DNA of 51,237 nucleotides from Cyclobacteriaceae bacterium (GCA_012033595.1 JAAUQL010000034.1:1-51237), one strand, 5' to 3'; counted from the stretch's first letter, positions 40,053 through 51,126 are shown. Notes: generated by a model from the sequence alone, not told the origin. Numbers and translations: made by a program.

Positions 40053-42263
40053 CTATTCTATGATCACCTTGGCGGAATGTTTAAAGCCGGTGTGGTCTGC
40101 GAGGTGCAAAATGTATATTCCCGGGGTCAGACCGGCAGCATCCAACTGATACTTACGATCTTCATTGGGTTTCCTGGCGCTCGAATACACAACCCTTCCC
40201 AATTGGTCGTGCAATGAAATGTTCATTTCCGCCAGGCTGGCTTGGGTTGAAATAGTAAAAATACCCCTGCCCGGGTTGGGGTACACGGTGATATTCTCGT
40301 GGTCATTGGCCATATCTTCTAGTCCGGTTACCACCTCCAGTTGGGCTATGTTTTGGTCGAGCCAGGTCAGCCGGTTGCTGATCCAATTTTTCAGATATTC
40401 GATTTCATTGCCATAGCTATTGCCCACATAGTTGTTGGGCCAAATCCATTCGCTCAATACCGGCCATTTGCTAAAGTTACGTTGCTGTGGTTTGTCCAGC
40501 ACGGTGGCCAACGAGTCGATATACGCCATAATGCTGGCAGTGCTGTACGTATCCTTTCTTAGATCGACCCATCGTTGCTGAAGCTCCAATACAAATTGAG
40601 GGTCGCGAAGCAGGCGTTGCCACCAAAAGGGAATCAGCCACGCATCTCCGTTGCAAATATTATTGAAGTTCCAAGCCCATCCCGTGGTGTATTCTCCATG
40701 GCAATAGTTGGCATTGCCAAAGGCCAGATTGTAATCCCAAACCGGCCCGATATAGATCTTGTCATCTTTACTGTTTTTATCTTTGTGCAGATAGGTGCTC
40801 AGTCGGTAGCCGTCCACATTGCGGGACACTTCGTTGACGATGGCAAAGTCAATGAAGGAGGTGACATCGATATACTGCCTGTAGCCAAGTCGCGAGTTGG
40901 TGAAATCCGGACTTTTGAGCGCTTTTTCAAAGTTGGTAATGGCCTCTTTTATATATTCACCCTGAGCCTGTGTAATCTCGTCTTCTTTGGGATAGTGATA
41001 TTGAAAATGAATGGTTTGCTGGCTTTTCGTATAATTTGGGGGCATATAAGGGCTATCCCATCCGAGCCCTTGGGCTGCGCCGTCAAACTTGTCGATCTTT
41101 ACAATGTAACCTCCGGTGAGGTCATCGCCCTGGTTTTCATCCGGGTTTAGATTGCTTACATCCACCCGGTTTTTATCCTGTTTTATTTTTTCCATGAGTA
41201 CATACACCCCCATGTATGCATCATTGAGGAAAAGTTCGCATAGTCGTGTTCGCGGAGCATAGTGGCCCTGGTCGGCAGCTAGTTGGTAGGCGAGCACATT
41301 TCTGATGAGCGACTTGTCGGAATAGGGCGCGTACAGTACCCAGTCTTCTTCGGCAGGCATGCCCAGCAGTGAGGCCGAGGTGTCTTGTCCGGCATTTGTC
41401 CATAGTTCTATGGCATATTGCTTTTTAGGAAACATTTGCGAAGAGGAGCCCCGGATTTCTATACCAATCTCACCATCATAATGGTTGAACGGGTCATCGA
41501 TGCTATTCGCAATGCCCTGTCCATTGGATATAATGCCCATGTGGGCGGTGATTTTTGGTTCATCCACTATTACCCTGCCGTTAGTACTTATTTTAATTAA
41601 TGGAAGGTTAGATTCTGCAAAATCCGAAGGTGGCTCAAACCAGGCGGGCAGGGTCTGGTATTGACTGGCAGGCGAATTGAGACCGGCCATCAGAAAATAA
41701 TTTGACGATAGATCAGACGAGGCAGCGTTTACGTTGTGCGTCTGGATACAAAGCACGTTCTCTCCGGCTTTACATGTTTCGGCAATTTTGGTTTGCTTTA
41801 GTATGGTTTGATGTGGATATTGGTTTTGATATAGGTTGGCTTCATGCTCCAGGTCTGCAAATTGATTGTGAGGCGGTCTTTCGCCGGTCATTCCGCTTCT
41901 GGCTATTTCCGTACCATTGAGATAGGCGACAAACCCATCGTCAAAATCGGCCAGAAGCACTACTTTTTCTATCTCCTCCGGCGCATTGATGTTAAATTTT
42001 ATTCGCTGAAAGACCGAAGTCACGGATGGTATTATGGTAGCGTCGTCTCCATCGCCATAGCCAAAACCCCCAGGACCCTGGCTCCAGGCGGTATCATCAA
42101 AAGCGGGATCGATCCATGAAGATGAGGGCTCGCTGGTTCCCGGCAAGTACTTCCAGGTGTTGCCCGCCAACACAAGAGCTTCCCAATGGTGGATATCAGA
42201 CTGGCTAAAGGCCGCAGACAGGAGCGTACAATAAAAAAATAGCAATAACCCGGCGCTCTTCAT
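40053..42263 (-). CDS. CotH kinase family protein with T9SS C-terminal sorting domain
   Basis: A 736-residue exported protein with a signal peptide (cleaved near FSQS). The N-terminal ~200 residues resemble a lectin/galactose-binding-like sandwich (WEALVLAGNTWKYLPG, GGFGYGDGDD). The CotH domain follows (EIRGSSSQMFPKKQYAIEL, DWVLYAPYSDKSLIRN, YVLMEKIKQDK, GGYIVKIDKFD, and the metal-site IGPVWDYNLAFGN). The C-terminus (about 655-736, with VYPNPGRGIFTI) is a type A T9SS sorting domain, predicting secretion across the outer membrane. CotH proteins of Bacillus are atypical spore-coat protein kinases; here the role is extracellular and unknown. Confidence 0.9.
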   Translation of the reverse strand: MKSAGLLLFFYCTLLSAAFSQSDIHHWEALVLAGNTWKYLPGTSEPSSSWIDPAFDDTAWSQGPGGFGYGDGDDATIIPSVTSVFQRIKFNINAPEEIEKVVLLADFDDGFVAYLNGTEIARSGMTGERPPHNQFADLEHEANLYQNQYPHQTILKQTKIAETCKAGENVLCIQTHNVNAASSDLSSNYFLMAGLNSPASQYQTLPAWFEPPSDFAESNLPLIKISTNGRVIVDEPKITAHMGIISNGQGIANSIDDPFNHYDGEIGIEIRGSSSQMFPKKQYAIELWTNAGQDTSASLLGMPAEEDWVLYAPYSDKSLIRNVLAYQLAADQGHYAPRTRLCELFLNDAYMGVYVLMEKIKQDKNRVDVSNLNPDENQGDDLTGGYIVKIDKFDGAAQGLGWDSPYMPPNYTKSQQTIHFQYHYPKEDEITQAQGEYIKEAITNFEKALKSPDFTNSRLGYRQYIDVTSFIDFAIVNEVSRNVDGYRLSTYLHKDKNSKDDKIYIGPVWDYNLAFGNANYCHGEYTTGWAWNFNNICNGDAWLIPFWWQRLLRDPQFVLELQQRWVDLRKDTYSTASIMAYIDSLATVLDKPQQRNFSKWPVLSEWIWPNNYVGNSYGNEIEYLKNWISNRLTWLDQNIAQLEVVTGLEDMANDHENITVYPNPGRGIFTISTQASLAEMNISLHDQLGRVVYSSARKPNEDRKYQLDAAGLTPGIYILHLADHTGFKHSAKVIIE

Positions 42264-42573
42264 ATCGATCTCATCTTAGTAACATTTTGGTGCCGGAAAA
42301 TTAGCAAATATTAGCGAAGGTTGGCGCGTTTTTGCCAAAGTCTTGTAGGTGCGTACCAGGAGTGGCCTGGTCTGACGCAGTGAAGCCCCGGGCCGATACC
42401 CAACTATCGGGCTAATAACGTTTTCACTAGAAGCAGTGTTGAGAAATATGAATATCACACAAGCTTAGAATCAATGAACCTCGCGCAAACCCTTATTGCA
42501 ATGAAAGTCCAAGGCTGTTATTTTCTTTTCTTTGCTGAAAAGAACCCCTGTTTTTTTGCCAGGGCAGCGCACA
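42264..42573. other. Intergenic region
   Basis: About 310 bp between two minus-strand genes. It has a small hairpin (TTCTTTTC at 42523-42530 with GAAAAGAA at 42537-42544) just past msrB, but no T tract in the msrB transcript direction. No gene seen. Confidence 0.35.
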
Positions 42574-43020
42574 TTATTCTTGGTGATGGAGGCGGATCGA
42601 GGCAGAATTGATACAATATCTCAAGCCGGTAGGAGCGGGGCCATCGGGAAAAACATGACCCAGATGGGCATCGCATGCATTGCACATCACTTCCACCCGC
42701 ACCATGCCAAAGCTGGTGTCTTTGTGGTATTTGATCACATTGTCCCGGACAGGCTGGGTGAAACTGGGCCATCCGGAGTGGCTGTCGAATTGAATGGTAG
42801 CGTCGAACAATGGGGTGTCACAGCAAATGCAATTGTATTTACCGGCTTCATGGGCATGGCAATATTGTCCGGTAAATGCCATTTCCGTTCCTTTCTTTCT
42901 GGTTATTCTGTACTGCTCCGGACTGAGCAGGGCCTTCCATTCCTCTTCTGTTTTTTCTATCCTGCGATCTGGTGCAGGGCTTCCATTGTTGGCGTACTCG
43001 ATTACCTTGTTCCATTCCAT
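42574..43020 (-). CDS. msrB: Peptide-methionine (R)-S-oxide reductase MsrB
   Basis: A 148-residue repair enzyme reducing methionine-R-sulfoxide in proteins, using thioredoxin. The start at 43020 (MEWNKVIEYANNGSP) is chosen over the longer frame from 43050. Two CxxC zinc pairs are present, C64/C67 (CICC) and C113/C116 (CNAC). The catalytic cysteine is C136 in GLRYCINSAS, preceded by the family signature GHVFPDGPAPTG. Cytoplasmic and stand-alone. Confidence 0.95.
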   Translation of the reverse strand: MEWNKVIEYANNGSPAPDRRIEKTEEEWKALLSPEQYRITRKKGTEMAFTGQYCHAHEAGKYNCICCDTPLFDATIQFDSHSGWPSFTQPVRDNVIKYHKDTSFGMVRVEVMCNACDAHLGHVFPDGPAPTGLRYCINSASIRLHHQE

Positions 43021-43200
43021 CATCACACATAAACTCAAAACCCCTGTCATGGTTTCAAATTCGACAATAAAAAGGACAGAGGCGCGCTCTTGCTGCGTAA
43101 AATCTGCCTGATAAATTAAAAAGTATTACACATCACAAAATATGCTTATCTTCCCGCAATCATAGCTGTTTATTTTTTCAAAAGCTTAAATATCAACACG

Positions 43201-44355
43201 ATGAAAATCTTCTTGAGCCTTACCTTTATACTTCTAACCCTGTGTTGTCCGATTGCCCGGGCTCAAACGGCCACGGACAAAGCTGCCCGGGAATTGATCT
43301 ATGTCGGTACTTTTTCTGAAAATGGCAGCATGGGCATTTACGTTTTTGATCTCAAGAGAAGCACTGCGCGTTACGATCTGCTGCAGACCATCGTTTCCAA
43401 ACAGAGTCCGTCGTTTATAGAACTTAGTCCGGGCGGCAAATTTTTGTATTCGGCCAACCGTGAAGGTTTGCCTGGCAAAGAGCCATGGGGTTCAGTGAGT
43501 TCGTTTGCCATTGACCCGACAAGCGGCAAGCTGACCCTGGTCAAAAACCAACATTCTTTTGGCGATAGCCCATGCCATATCAGTGTCCATCCTTCGGGAA
43601 GGTTCATCTTTGTAAGTCACTACAAAGGGGGTAATTTTGTGGTGATGCCTGTAGATGAAGATGGAAACATTGGTGAACCGACAGCCAATATCCAGTTGGA
43701 AGGCAAAGGAACAATAATGCCTCGCCAAGAACAGCCACATACCCATTCGGCAGTTCCTTCGCGAGATGGCAAATTTTTGTACGTTTCTGATTTGGGGCTT
43801 GACAAAATCATGATTTATCATTTTGATGTTCATACCGGAAGTGTTAGTCCGGCATCACCCCCCTTTCTGCGCACCATCCCCGGCGCCGGCCCAAGGCATT
43901 TGGTGTTTAGCCAGGATGGAGATCTGGCCTTTTCGTCTGAAGAGCTGTCCTCATCCATCAGCAGCTATGCCGTGGACAAGCAGCATGGCGGTTTGCAGTT
44001 GGTGCAACGCTTGCCAGCCTTGCCTCCGGCCTTTTTTGGTGAAAACACCAGCGCCGATGTACACACCAGTGCCGATGGCAAGTATGTATATGTGTCGAAC
44101 AGGGGATACAACGGTCTGGCGATGTTTAAAGTGAACGGCAATGGAAAAATGAAAAACATTGGCTACATGCCCACCGTAGGTGAGCGACCCAGGAGTTTCC
44201 TACCCGATCCTAAGGGTTCTTTTATGTTGGTGGCCAACCGCGATTCCAACGAGATCAATATATTCCGAATGGAGAAGGATGGTACGCTTAGCGATACCAA
44301 CGCTTACCTTCAGGTGCCCTCACCGGTATGTATCAAATATTTGGAATTGAAGTAA
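43201..44355 (+). CDS. Secreted lactonase family protein (7-bladed propeller)
   Basis: A 384-residue protein of the PF10282 lactonase family, with a signal peptide ending near residue 22 (CCPIARAQ). Repeated propeller blade motifs include FIELSPGGKFLYSANR, CHISVHPSGRFIFVSHY and GKYVYVSNRGYNG. E. coli Pgl of this fold hydrolyses 6-phosphogluconolactone, but an exported enzyme would more likely act on other sugar lactones. No pentose-phosphate genes are nearby. Stand-alone + strand gene. Confidence 0.88.
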   Translation: MKIFLSLTFILLTLCCPIARAQTATDKAARELIYVGTFSENGSMGIYVFDLKRSTARYDLLQTIVSKQSPSFIELSPGGKFLYSANREGLPGKEPWGSVSSFAIDPTSGKLTLVKNQHSFGDSPCHISVHPSGRFIFVSHYKGGNFVVMPVDEDGNIGEPTANIQLEGKGTIMPRQEQPHTHSAVPSRDGKFLYVSDLGLDKIMIYHFDVHTGSVSPASPPFLRTIPGAGPRHLVFSQDGDLAFSSEELSSSISSYAVDKQHGGLQLVQRLPALPPAFFGENTSADVHTSADGKYVYVSNRGYNGLAMFKVNGNGKMKNIGYMPTVGERPRSFLPDPKGSFMLVANRDSNEINIFRMEKDGTLSDTNAYLQVPSPVCIKYLELK

Positions 44356-44399
44356 ATCCATTTAACTATTTGACCTGACAGCATTCCCCAACTCCAATA

Positions 44400-44416
44400 T
44401 GGAGCGAAATGCTCCA
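44400..44416. terminator. Hairpin between convergent genes (weak terminator candidate)
   Basis: TGGAGC (44400-44405) and GCTCCA (44411-44416) pair perfectly over a 5-nt loop between the lactonase and SDR stops. No T tract, so function is uncertain. Confidence 0.25.
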
Positions 44417-44455
44417 GATGGGTTCGGCTCGCAACATGGTGAGGAAAAATAGGCA

Positions 44456-45199
44456 CTACTCTTCATAGATCATTTTGTGCGTCATGCCCCCGTCGATCAC
44501 CAGGTTGATGCCGGTCAGGAAATCGTTGTCGGGGTCGGTGAGATAATGGCATGCTTTGGCCACATCATTGGGCTTGCCAACCCGGCCTGCCGGATGCTGG
44601 GCGTGGTCAGTGCTTTTGAGTCCCGGGTAATTTTCCGCTTCTATCCATCCCGGGCTTATGGCGTTTACCCGAATGTTGTCTGTGCCCAGCGAAATTGCCA
44701 GAGCATGGGTGAGTGACAGCAGCCCGCCTTTGGATGCGGAGTAAGCAAAGGTGTCGGGCTCAGACATTAGCGCCCGAGTTGAGGCTATGTTCACGATAGA
44801 TCCTCCCGTGGGGTTCATCAGGCGTGCCGCTTCCCGCGCGCATACAAATGCCGCCCGGAGGTTGCTGTGCATCACATAGTCCCATTCATCTATCGAAAGC
44901 TCAAAAATCGGTTTATTGATACTCAGGCCGGCGTTGTTTATGAGTACATCTACCCGGCGCAGCAAAGAAGCTATGGTGCTAAAGCCCTTTTCTATGTCTT
45001 GCACCTTGCTTAGCTCCATTACCAGTGGCATGGCTTTATGCCCGTTTTTTTCTATTCCGCGGCATGTTTGCATCAGTGAGTGTTCATTTTTGTCGATGGC
45101 CACGACATGCGCCCCTTCATGGGCATAGCTCATCGCCAGTGCACGGCCAATCCCCTGAGCGGCACCAGTGATCACCACTACCTTTTGATGGTATTTCAT
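44456..45199 (-). CDS. Short-chain dehydrogenase/reductase
   Basis: A 247-residue classical SDR. Cofactor motif TGAAQGIGRA (11-20), the NNAG structural motif (88-91), and catalytic S140, Y153 and K157 (FAYSASKG). The acidic or neutral residue after the second strand (AIDKNEH) suggests NAD preference. Substrate unknown. It lies 55 bp downstream of the tolC-like gene on the same strand and could be read through from the efflux operon. Confidence 0.9.
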   Translation of the reverse strand: MKYHQKVVVITGAAQGIGRALAMSYAHEGAHVVAIDKNEHSLMQTCRGIEKNGHKAMPLVMELSKVQDIEKGFSTIASLLRRVDVLINNAGLSINKPIFELSIDEWDYVMHSNLRAAFVCAREAARLMNPTGGSIVNIASTRALMSEPDTFAYSASKGGLLSLTHALAISLGTDNIRVNAISPGWIEAENYPGLKSTDHAQHPAGRVGKPNDVAKACHYLTDPDNDFLTGINLVIDGGMTHKMIYEE

Positions 45200-45254
45200 T
45201 GTATTATAATAAATTGAACATGAGGGAAATCAAAACGCACAGTGCAGGTGGTAT

Positions 45255-46567
45255 TTATCTGATCAAATTGCCCGAAAGCAGTAGCAGGTTTATTTCTCCG
45301 GTTTTTACCGAATATGCAGCATTCAAAAATCTGAGGTTAGCTTCCAACTGGTTTATTTGTGCTTCGCGCAATTCCAGGGGAGAAGAGGCGCCTACCCGGT
45401 AGCGCTCTATGGCTATTTCATTGTTTTCCCGGGCTACCTCCTTGTTTTCTGCTTCCATGTCATGGAGTTTTATGTTGTTTTGATAGCTGATATAAGAGGC
45501 ATATAACTCACGCTGGAGGCTGAGTTTGATGGCTTCATGGTTCAATTCTGCATTTTCGGCCAATATTTTGGCATTTTGAACCCGGCGGTTGAGGTTGAAG
45601 CCATTAAAAACGTTCCAGTTGGCACTTATTCCATAGTTCCATCCTAAGGATTGCCGACTCAATAAAATCCAGCCTCTGCTTCAGACTTGGCATAATTGTA
45701 GGCTAGGTTCACCCCAATTTCGGGTATTCGTTCGCCGTATAGTTCCTTTTGAACCAATTTGGCACTGTTTATCTCGTATCGGGTGGCCAATATCTCCGGA
45801 TTACGCTGATCCATTTGGTCTTTGAGCAGTTCGTACTGCAGGCCGGTATTCAATTTCGGATTAAAAACCACATAAAAGTCCAGCGTCACTTCACGACCCA
45901 GCAATTCATTGAGGGTAGTTTTAGAAGCGGCCAGTCTTTCCTGTTGTAGCAGATAGTTCGATTTGTCATTGTTCAGGTCGACCTGTGCCTGGAGATATTC
46001 CACTTTGGAGGCCTTTCCAAATTCATATTTGTTTTTGGCGATCTCCAGCCGTTCTTCCGACAATCCGATGTTTTCCAGAAGCAGCTCCAACTGCAATTGT
46101 TCCACGGCTACAGTATAAAACTCCGTGGCGATCTGGGCTACGATATTTTGTATGACAGATTCGGTGATGGCTATACCTTGTTTTTCCAGCTCTTCGAGGC
46201 GGTCTTTGGTATAGAACATAGTAGTGCCATCAAACAAGGTCCAGTTGAGCACAGCCCCGGCAGCCAGGTTGTTTGACTTGGCTTTGTCACGGTTTTGTGT
46301 GTCTCCGCTAATAAACTGTTGGGTAGTATTTTCTTTGGTGTATCGCTGAGAAGCACTGAGATCGATGGTGGGCCAAAAGCCCGCATTACCCAGCGTATTG
46401 TTGTTAGTGGCAATTTCCCGGTTGCCGCGCGATATTTTAATATCGAAATTTTTAGCCAGACCAAGCTGTATTGCATCTTCTATGTGGAGGGTGTCCTGGG
46501 CTTGTGATGGCAAGATGGCCAACGCCAGGAGTACAAGCGCAAAGACGGTTATTCTATGGTAAATCAT
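45255..46567 (-). CDS. TolC family outer-membrane efflux protein (frameshifted as assembled)
   Basis: About 437 residues with a signal peptide (cleaved near PSQAQ) and two OEP repeats. An A4 run (T in sense) at 45664-45667 should be A5; this joins AYNYAKSEAEAGF to LLSRQSLGWNYGISANWNVFNGFNLNRR. The helical barrel is typical (QINQLEANLRFLNAAYSVK). It forms the outer-membrane channel for the RND pump and adaptor encoded just upstream, 27 bp from the pump gene. Confidence 0.92.
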
Positions 46568-46594
46568 TATTGAAGCTACATTTCATTATTATAA

Positions 46595-49500
46595 TCAATT
46601 TCTTGCCACGCGGCCTTTTTTTCCGGTAAGGAAAACATAGATTGCCGGAATGACGAAGAGGGTCAATACCGTGGAAAACATTAAGCCGCCAATCACGGCT
46701 ATTCCCATCGAAACGCGACTCTCTGACCCTGCCCCCAAGGCCAGTGCTATGGGCAATATGCCCAGGATGGTTGATAGGCTCGTCATGAGTATGGGTCTGA
46801 ACCTTGCCTTAGCCGCACCTACTATCGAATCGTACACATCCATGCCCGAAGCCTTGCGCTGGTTGGCAAACTCGACAATGAGAATGCCATTTTTGGTGAC
46901 CAGACCAATAAGCATAATAATACCGATCTGACTGAAAATATTGAGCGTTTCATTAAAATACCACAAGGAGAGCAGGGTGCCCGCCAGCGCGAGGGGCACC
47001 GTGAACATAATGGTAAGCGGATCTCTAAAGCTTTCGAATTGTGCTGAAAGCACCAGGTAAATAAGAATGAGCGCAAAAGCAAAGGCGAAATAGAGATTTC
47101 CCGAACTTTCTTTAAACTCTTTGGATTGCCCGTCGAGTGCGGTAGAGTAGCTATCGTCTAGTACCTCATCTGCGATATTGTCCATGGCAGCTATGCCAGC
47201 ACCGAGTTTGGTATTGCCGGCCAGACTGGCCGAAACCGTCGCCGACACAAATCTGTTGTAGCGATAGAGTTGGGGCGGCGACGATTGCTCTTCCATGGTG
47301 ATGAGATTATCGAGCTGTATAAGTGCCCCGCTATTGCTCCTCACGTAGAGCGATTTGAGATCGAGCGGATCGTTGCGGTCGTCCTTGGCCACCTGGCCAA
47401 CAACATAGTATTGCTTTCCATTCATTACAAAATACCCAAATCGTTGTCCGCTAAGGCCGAGTTGCAGGGTTTGTGCCACATCGCGAACAGATACGCCCAT
47501 GCTCCGGGCCTTCTCGCGGTTGATTTGGATTTTTACTTCCGGCTTAGTGAATTTCAGGTTTACATCTACGAAGCCAAAGGTGGGATCATTGCCGGCCTTC
47601 TGAATGAAAGTTGGCAACACTTCCTTTAGTTTGTCCAGGGTAGGAGCCTGAATCACATATTGAACCGGAAGGCCGGAGCGACGCGATCCGATCGATTGGG
47701 GCTCGGAGATAAACGTCCTGGCCATGGTAATGGCGCTGATTTTTGGTCGCAAAGCATTCACCACCTCCGTTTGCGAGCGCTGGCGCTGGTCGGCATCTAC
47801 CAGCCTGACGATAAACATGGCGGAATTGGCCGATGCTCCGCCAAATCCCGGTGACGTGATGGAAACCGTCGTTTCGATTTCGGGGACATCATGGTCGAGC
47901 ACATTCATTACTTTAGCCACATACGCATCCATAAATTCGAAACTGGCTCCTTCGGGGCCGGAGGCGATAACGCGAAACTGCGAGCGATCTTCCATAGGCG
48001 ACAGTTCTGTTGGGATGGTCTTCATAAAGAAATAAATGCCGCCTACCGAGGCTAGTACGATGATCATGGCCAGCCACTTTTTTCGCATAAAAGAATCGAG
48101 CATTCCTGAATATAGATTGTTTAGCCAGACAAAAAACGGTTCGGTATAGTTGTAGAAGGCATTGTGCTTTTCGCGCTTTTTCAAAATCCGCGACGACAAC
48201 ATCGGCGCAAGAGATAAGGCCACAAAAGAAGATATGATCACCGCAAATGCCACCACAATACCAAATTCACGAAACAATCGGCCGGAAGACCCTGAAGAAA
48301 AATGACCGGTAAAAACACAGAAGCAAGTGCCACCGTGGTGGATATAACGGCAAAAAATATTTCCCGGGCACCCTTGCGGGCAGCTTCCATGGGTGCTTCG
48401 CCGTCTTCTATTTTAGTATAGATGTTTTCCAATACCACTATGGCATCATCTACCACCAGGCCTATGGCCAGCACTATGCCCAGCAGGGTGAGCACATTTA
48501 TGGAGAAACCAGCCACATACATCACAAAAAAAGTTCCGATAAGGGAAATGGGTATGGTGACTACCGGTATCAGGGTGGTGCGCCAGTCGCGGAGAAAGGC
48601 AAAAATGATCAATACCACCAGTCCAAATGCCAGGTAAATGGTTTGTTGTACTTCGGTGATCGAGTCGCGGATGTATTCTGTAGTATCGAAACCAATGGAA
48701 GTATGAATATCTGCCGGAAGGTCTTTCTTGATGGATTCCCACCGACGATAGAATTCTTCGGCAATATCCAGGTTATTGGATCCTGGCTGGGGTACGATGG
48801 CATTCAGCACCATGGGTACGCCATTGCTTCGCAGCATGGTACGGTCGCTTTCGGGGTAAAACTCCGCCCGACCTATGTCCATAAATTTTACTATCGTATT
48901 GCCTTCTTGTTTTACGATCAGATTATTGAATTCTTCCGGGCTGGAAAGCCTGCCCATGGTGCGTATGGTCAGCTCGGTGCTTTGGCCTTCGAGCGATCCT
49001 GTAGGCAATTCCAGGTTTTGGGCATTGACGGCATTATAGACATCGAGCGGAGTAAGTTGATAGGCAGCCAGCAGGTCAGGATCCATCCACAGCCTGATGG
49101 TATATTTTCTTTCACCCCATATCATTACCTGGCTTACTCCCTGTATAGTCTGAAACCTTTCTTTGAAGGTATTGTTGGCGATTTCTGTCAGTTCCATGAG
49201 GTTGCGCTTTTCACTTGATATCTGCAAGAGCAATATCGGATCTGAATTGGCGTCGGCTTTGGTGACTATGGGTGGGTCAGCATCTGGCGGCAATTGGCGC
49301 ATGGCACGCGACACCCGGTCGCGTACATCGTTGGCCGCGTTTTCCAGGTCGGAACCCAGTTCAAATTCTACCGTAATGGAGCTGCCCCCATCGCGGCTGG
49401 AGGATGAAAGGCTCTTGATGCCCTCTATTCCGTTGATTGATTCTTCCAGCGGCTCGGTGATTTGCGTTTCTATTACCTCGGCATTGGCTCCGATGTAGGT

Positions 49501-49650
49501 GGTAGAAACCGTCACTACCGGCGGATCGACGCTTGGATATTCACGCACTCCCAGAAAAAAGAAGCCGATGATGCCGAAAATCAAAATAGTCAGCGACATG
49601 ACTATGGCCAATACCGGCCGGTCAATACTTACGTTGGATAAACTTGCCAT
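46595..49650 (-). CDS. RND efflux pump, AcrB/MexB-like inner-membrane subunit (frameshifted as assembled)
   Basis: About 1018 residues, twelve membrane segments and two large periplasmic loops. The proton-relay pair is in GLVVDDAIVVLENI near residue 400 (TM4). One base is missing at 48288-48290; repair joins VFLPVIFLQG to SSGRLFREFGIVVAFAVIISS, the standard HAE1 sequence. The motif EYPSVDPPVVTVSTTYIGANAEVIE near the N-terminus is also typical of the HAE1 drug-efflux group. Central gene of the adaptor-pump-TolC operon; exports hydrophobic compounds driven by protons. Confidence 0.94.
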
Positions 49651-49658
49651 GTAGCTGG

Positions 49659-50723
49659 TCAGTTAGTGGTGTTGATGTTCACGGGCATGCCCTCTCTTAT
49701 TTGCAATATACCGGTAGTAATGACGGTGTCGCCGGGGGTTATTCCTTTGGTGATCTGCACATCCTTTTCGGTTCGAAGTCCGATGCTCACCTTTTGCTGG
49801 CTTGCCAGCCCATTTTTATAGGTGAATATTTTGTGGCTGTTCAACTCGGGGATCACTGCCTCCGAGGGCACCATCAAAGCATCAGGGATCACGTTGAGCG
49901 TATAGTCAATATTGACAAATTGGCCGGGAATGAGCAATTCATCATCGTTTTTGCAAATGGCCCTTATTTGCAACGTTCTTGTCTGGGGGTCAATTTTTGG
50001 TTCTATTGCATAGATCACCCCGGTAAACTCTTCATCGGAAGCTTCTATTCTAAAACGTATGGAGTCTCCTTTGTTCACCATAGAACTGTATTTGCCGGGA
50101 ACAGAGAATTCTACTTTGATCGGGTTAATATTGTATATGTTCACCACAAGGTCAGCGGGCGATATATAACTGCCCTCACTCACCTGCCGTAGTCCCACTA
50201 TACCGTCAAATGGCGCCTGAACCTTATATTTTTCCAGACGAGCCTCCCGTTCTTTAATGTCGCTCAGGGTGGTGTTTAGGGTAGTTTGAGCAATTTCATA
50301 TTCTTCGCGGCTTATCGCTTCTTTCTCGATCAGTTGTTTCATTCTAAACTCCATGTCCTCGTTTAGCTTTTTGGTGTATTTTAGCCGCTCGAGCTGGGCT
50401 TTTATTTCATCATCATTCACTACATACAGCAGTTCCCCTTTTCTTATTCGCTGGCCTTCTCTAAAATATATCTTTTCTATTTTACCTGAAATCTCGCTTC
50501 GGATGGCCACCGATTCATTGGCCAGCATGGCACCGGTGATTTTAATTATGTTTTCCTTCCTTTCAGGATGGATCACTTTACCCTCTACCGGCAACACGGC
50601 GTTTTGCGGGCCTTGACTTGCAGACGGGCCTGGTTCCGATGGTTTCAGTTTAGGATACAGCACCATAGCCATTACAAGGATGGCGATGACGATGATGAGC
50701 GTGGTTTTTACAGTTTTGTTCAT
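49659..50723 (-). CDS. RND efflux periplasmic adaptor (membrane fusion protein)
   Basis: A 354-residue HlyD/AcrA-type adaptor. An uncleaved or lipid-free N-terminal anchor (about 8-24) is followed by the lipoyl-like halves (SEISGKIEKIYFREGQRIRKGELLYVV and YKVQAPFDGIVGLRQVSEGSYI) around a coiled-coil hairpin at about 105-160, then beta-barrel and membrane-proximal domains. First gene of the operon, 8 bp before the pump gene. It bridges the inner-membrane pump and the TolC channel. Confidence 0.93.
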   Translation of the reverse strand: MNKTVKTTLIIVIAILVMAMVLYPKLKPSEPGPSASQGPQNAVLPVEGKVIHPERKENIIKITGAMLANESVAIRSEISGKIEKIYFREGQRIRKGELLYVVNDDEIKAQLERLKYTKKLNEDMEFRMKQLIEKEAISREEYEIAQTTLNTTLSDIKEREARLEKYKVQAPFDGIVGLRQVSEGSYISPADLVVNIYNINPIKVEFSVPGKYSSMVNKGDSIRFRIEASDEEFTGVIYAIEPKIDPQTRTLQIRAICKNDDELLIPGQFVNIDYTLNVIPDALMVPSEAVIPELNSHKIFTYKNGLASQQKVSIGLRTEKDVQITKGITPGDTVITTGILQIREGMPVNINTTN

Positions 50724-51126
50724 TTTTGAAGAGAAAAAAATAGTCCTAAATAGGAATAACTGATTTAAGCATACAAAGTTGTAGATTGATTTTGTAGAAA
50801 ATCTAAATTTTTAAAACTCCCCTACATAATGACCATGAACTATTGAATACTGGTTCGAATAAATAGCCCCAGCTTAAAACATAAAATTTCGTGTATAATT
50901 AAATTAAGGAAAACGCACACCGACCCGGCAACACAGCGGAGTGGGATTACCAGCGTCTAAACCAACGCAGAAAACAGATGATCCGGGATTTAGCGTAGTC
51001 AAAACAACTTCCCTACGGCACATTAGAGCCTTCCGAAATAGCGTGTGTGTCTCCTGTTAAAAATTTACTAGTCCTGAAAAATCTACACTTCCTGTAGGAC
51101 AGGAGGCAAAAAGTGCCTACAAGAGC
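50724..51126. other. Upstream region of the efflux operon
   Basis: About 400 bp with the efflux operon promoter presumably near its left end. I find no gene. Near 51090-51120 there are two small inverted repeats (CCTGT/ACAGG and GGCA/TGCC) just before the tandem array. Confidence 0.4.
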
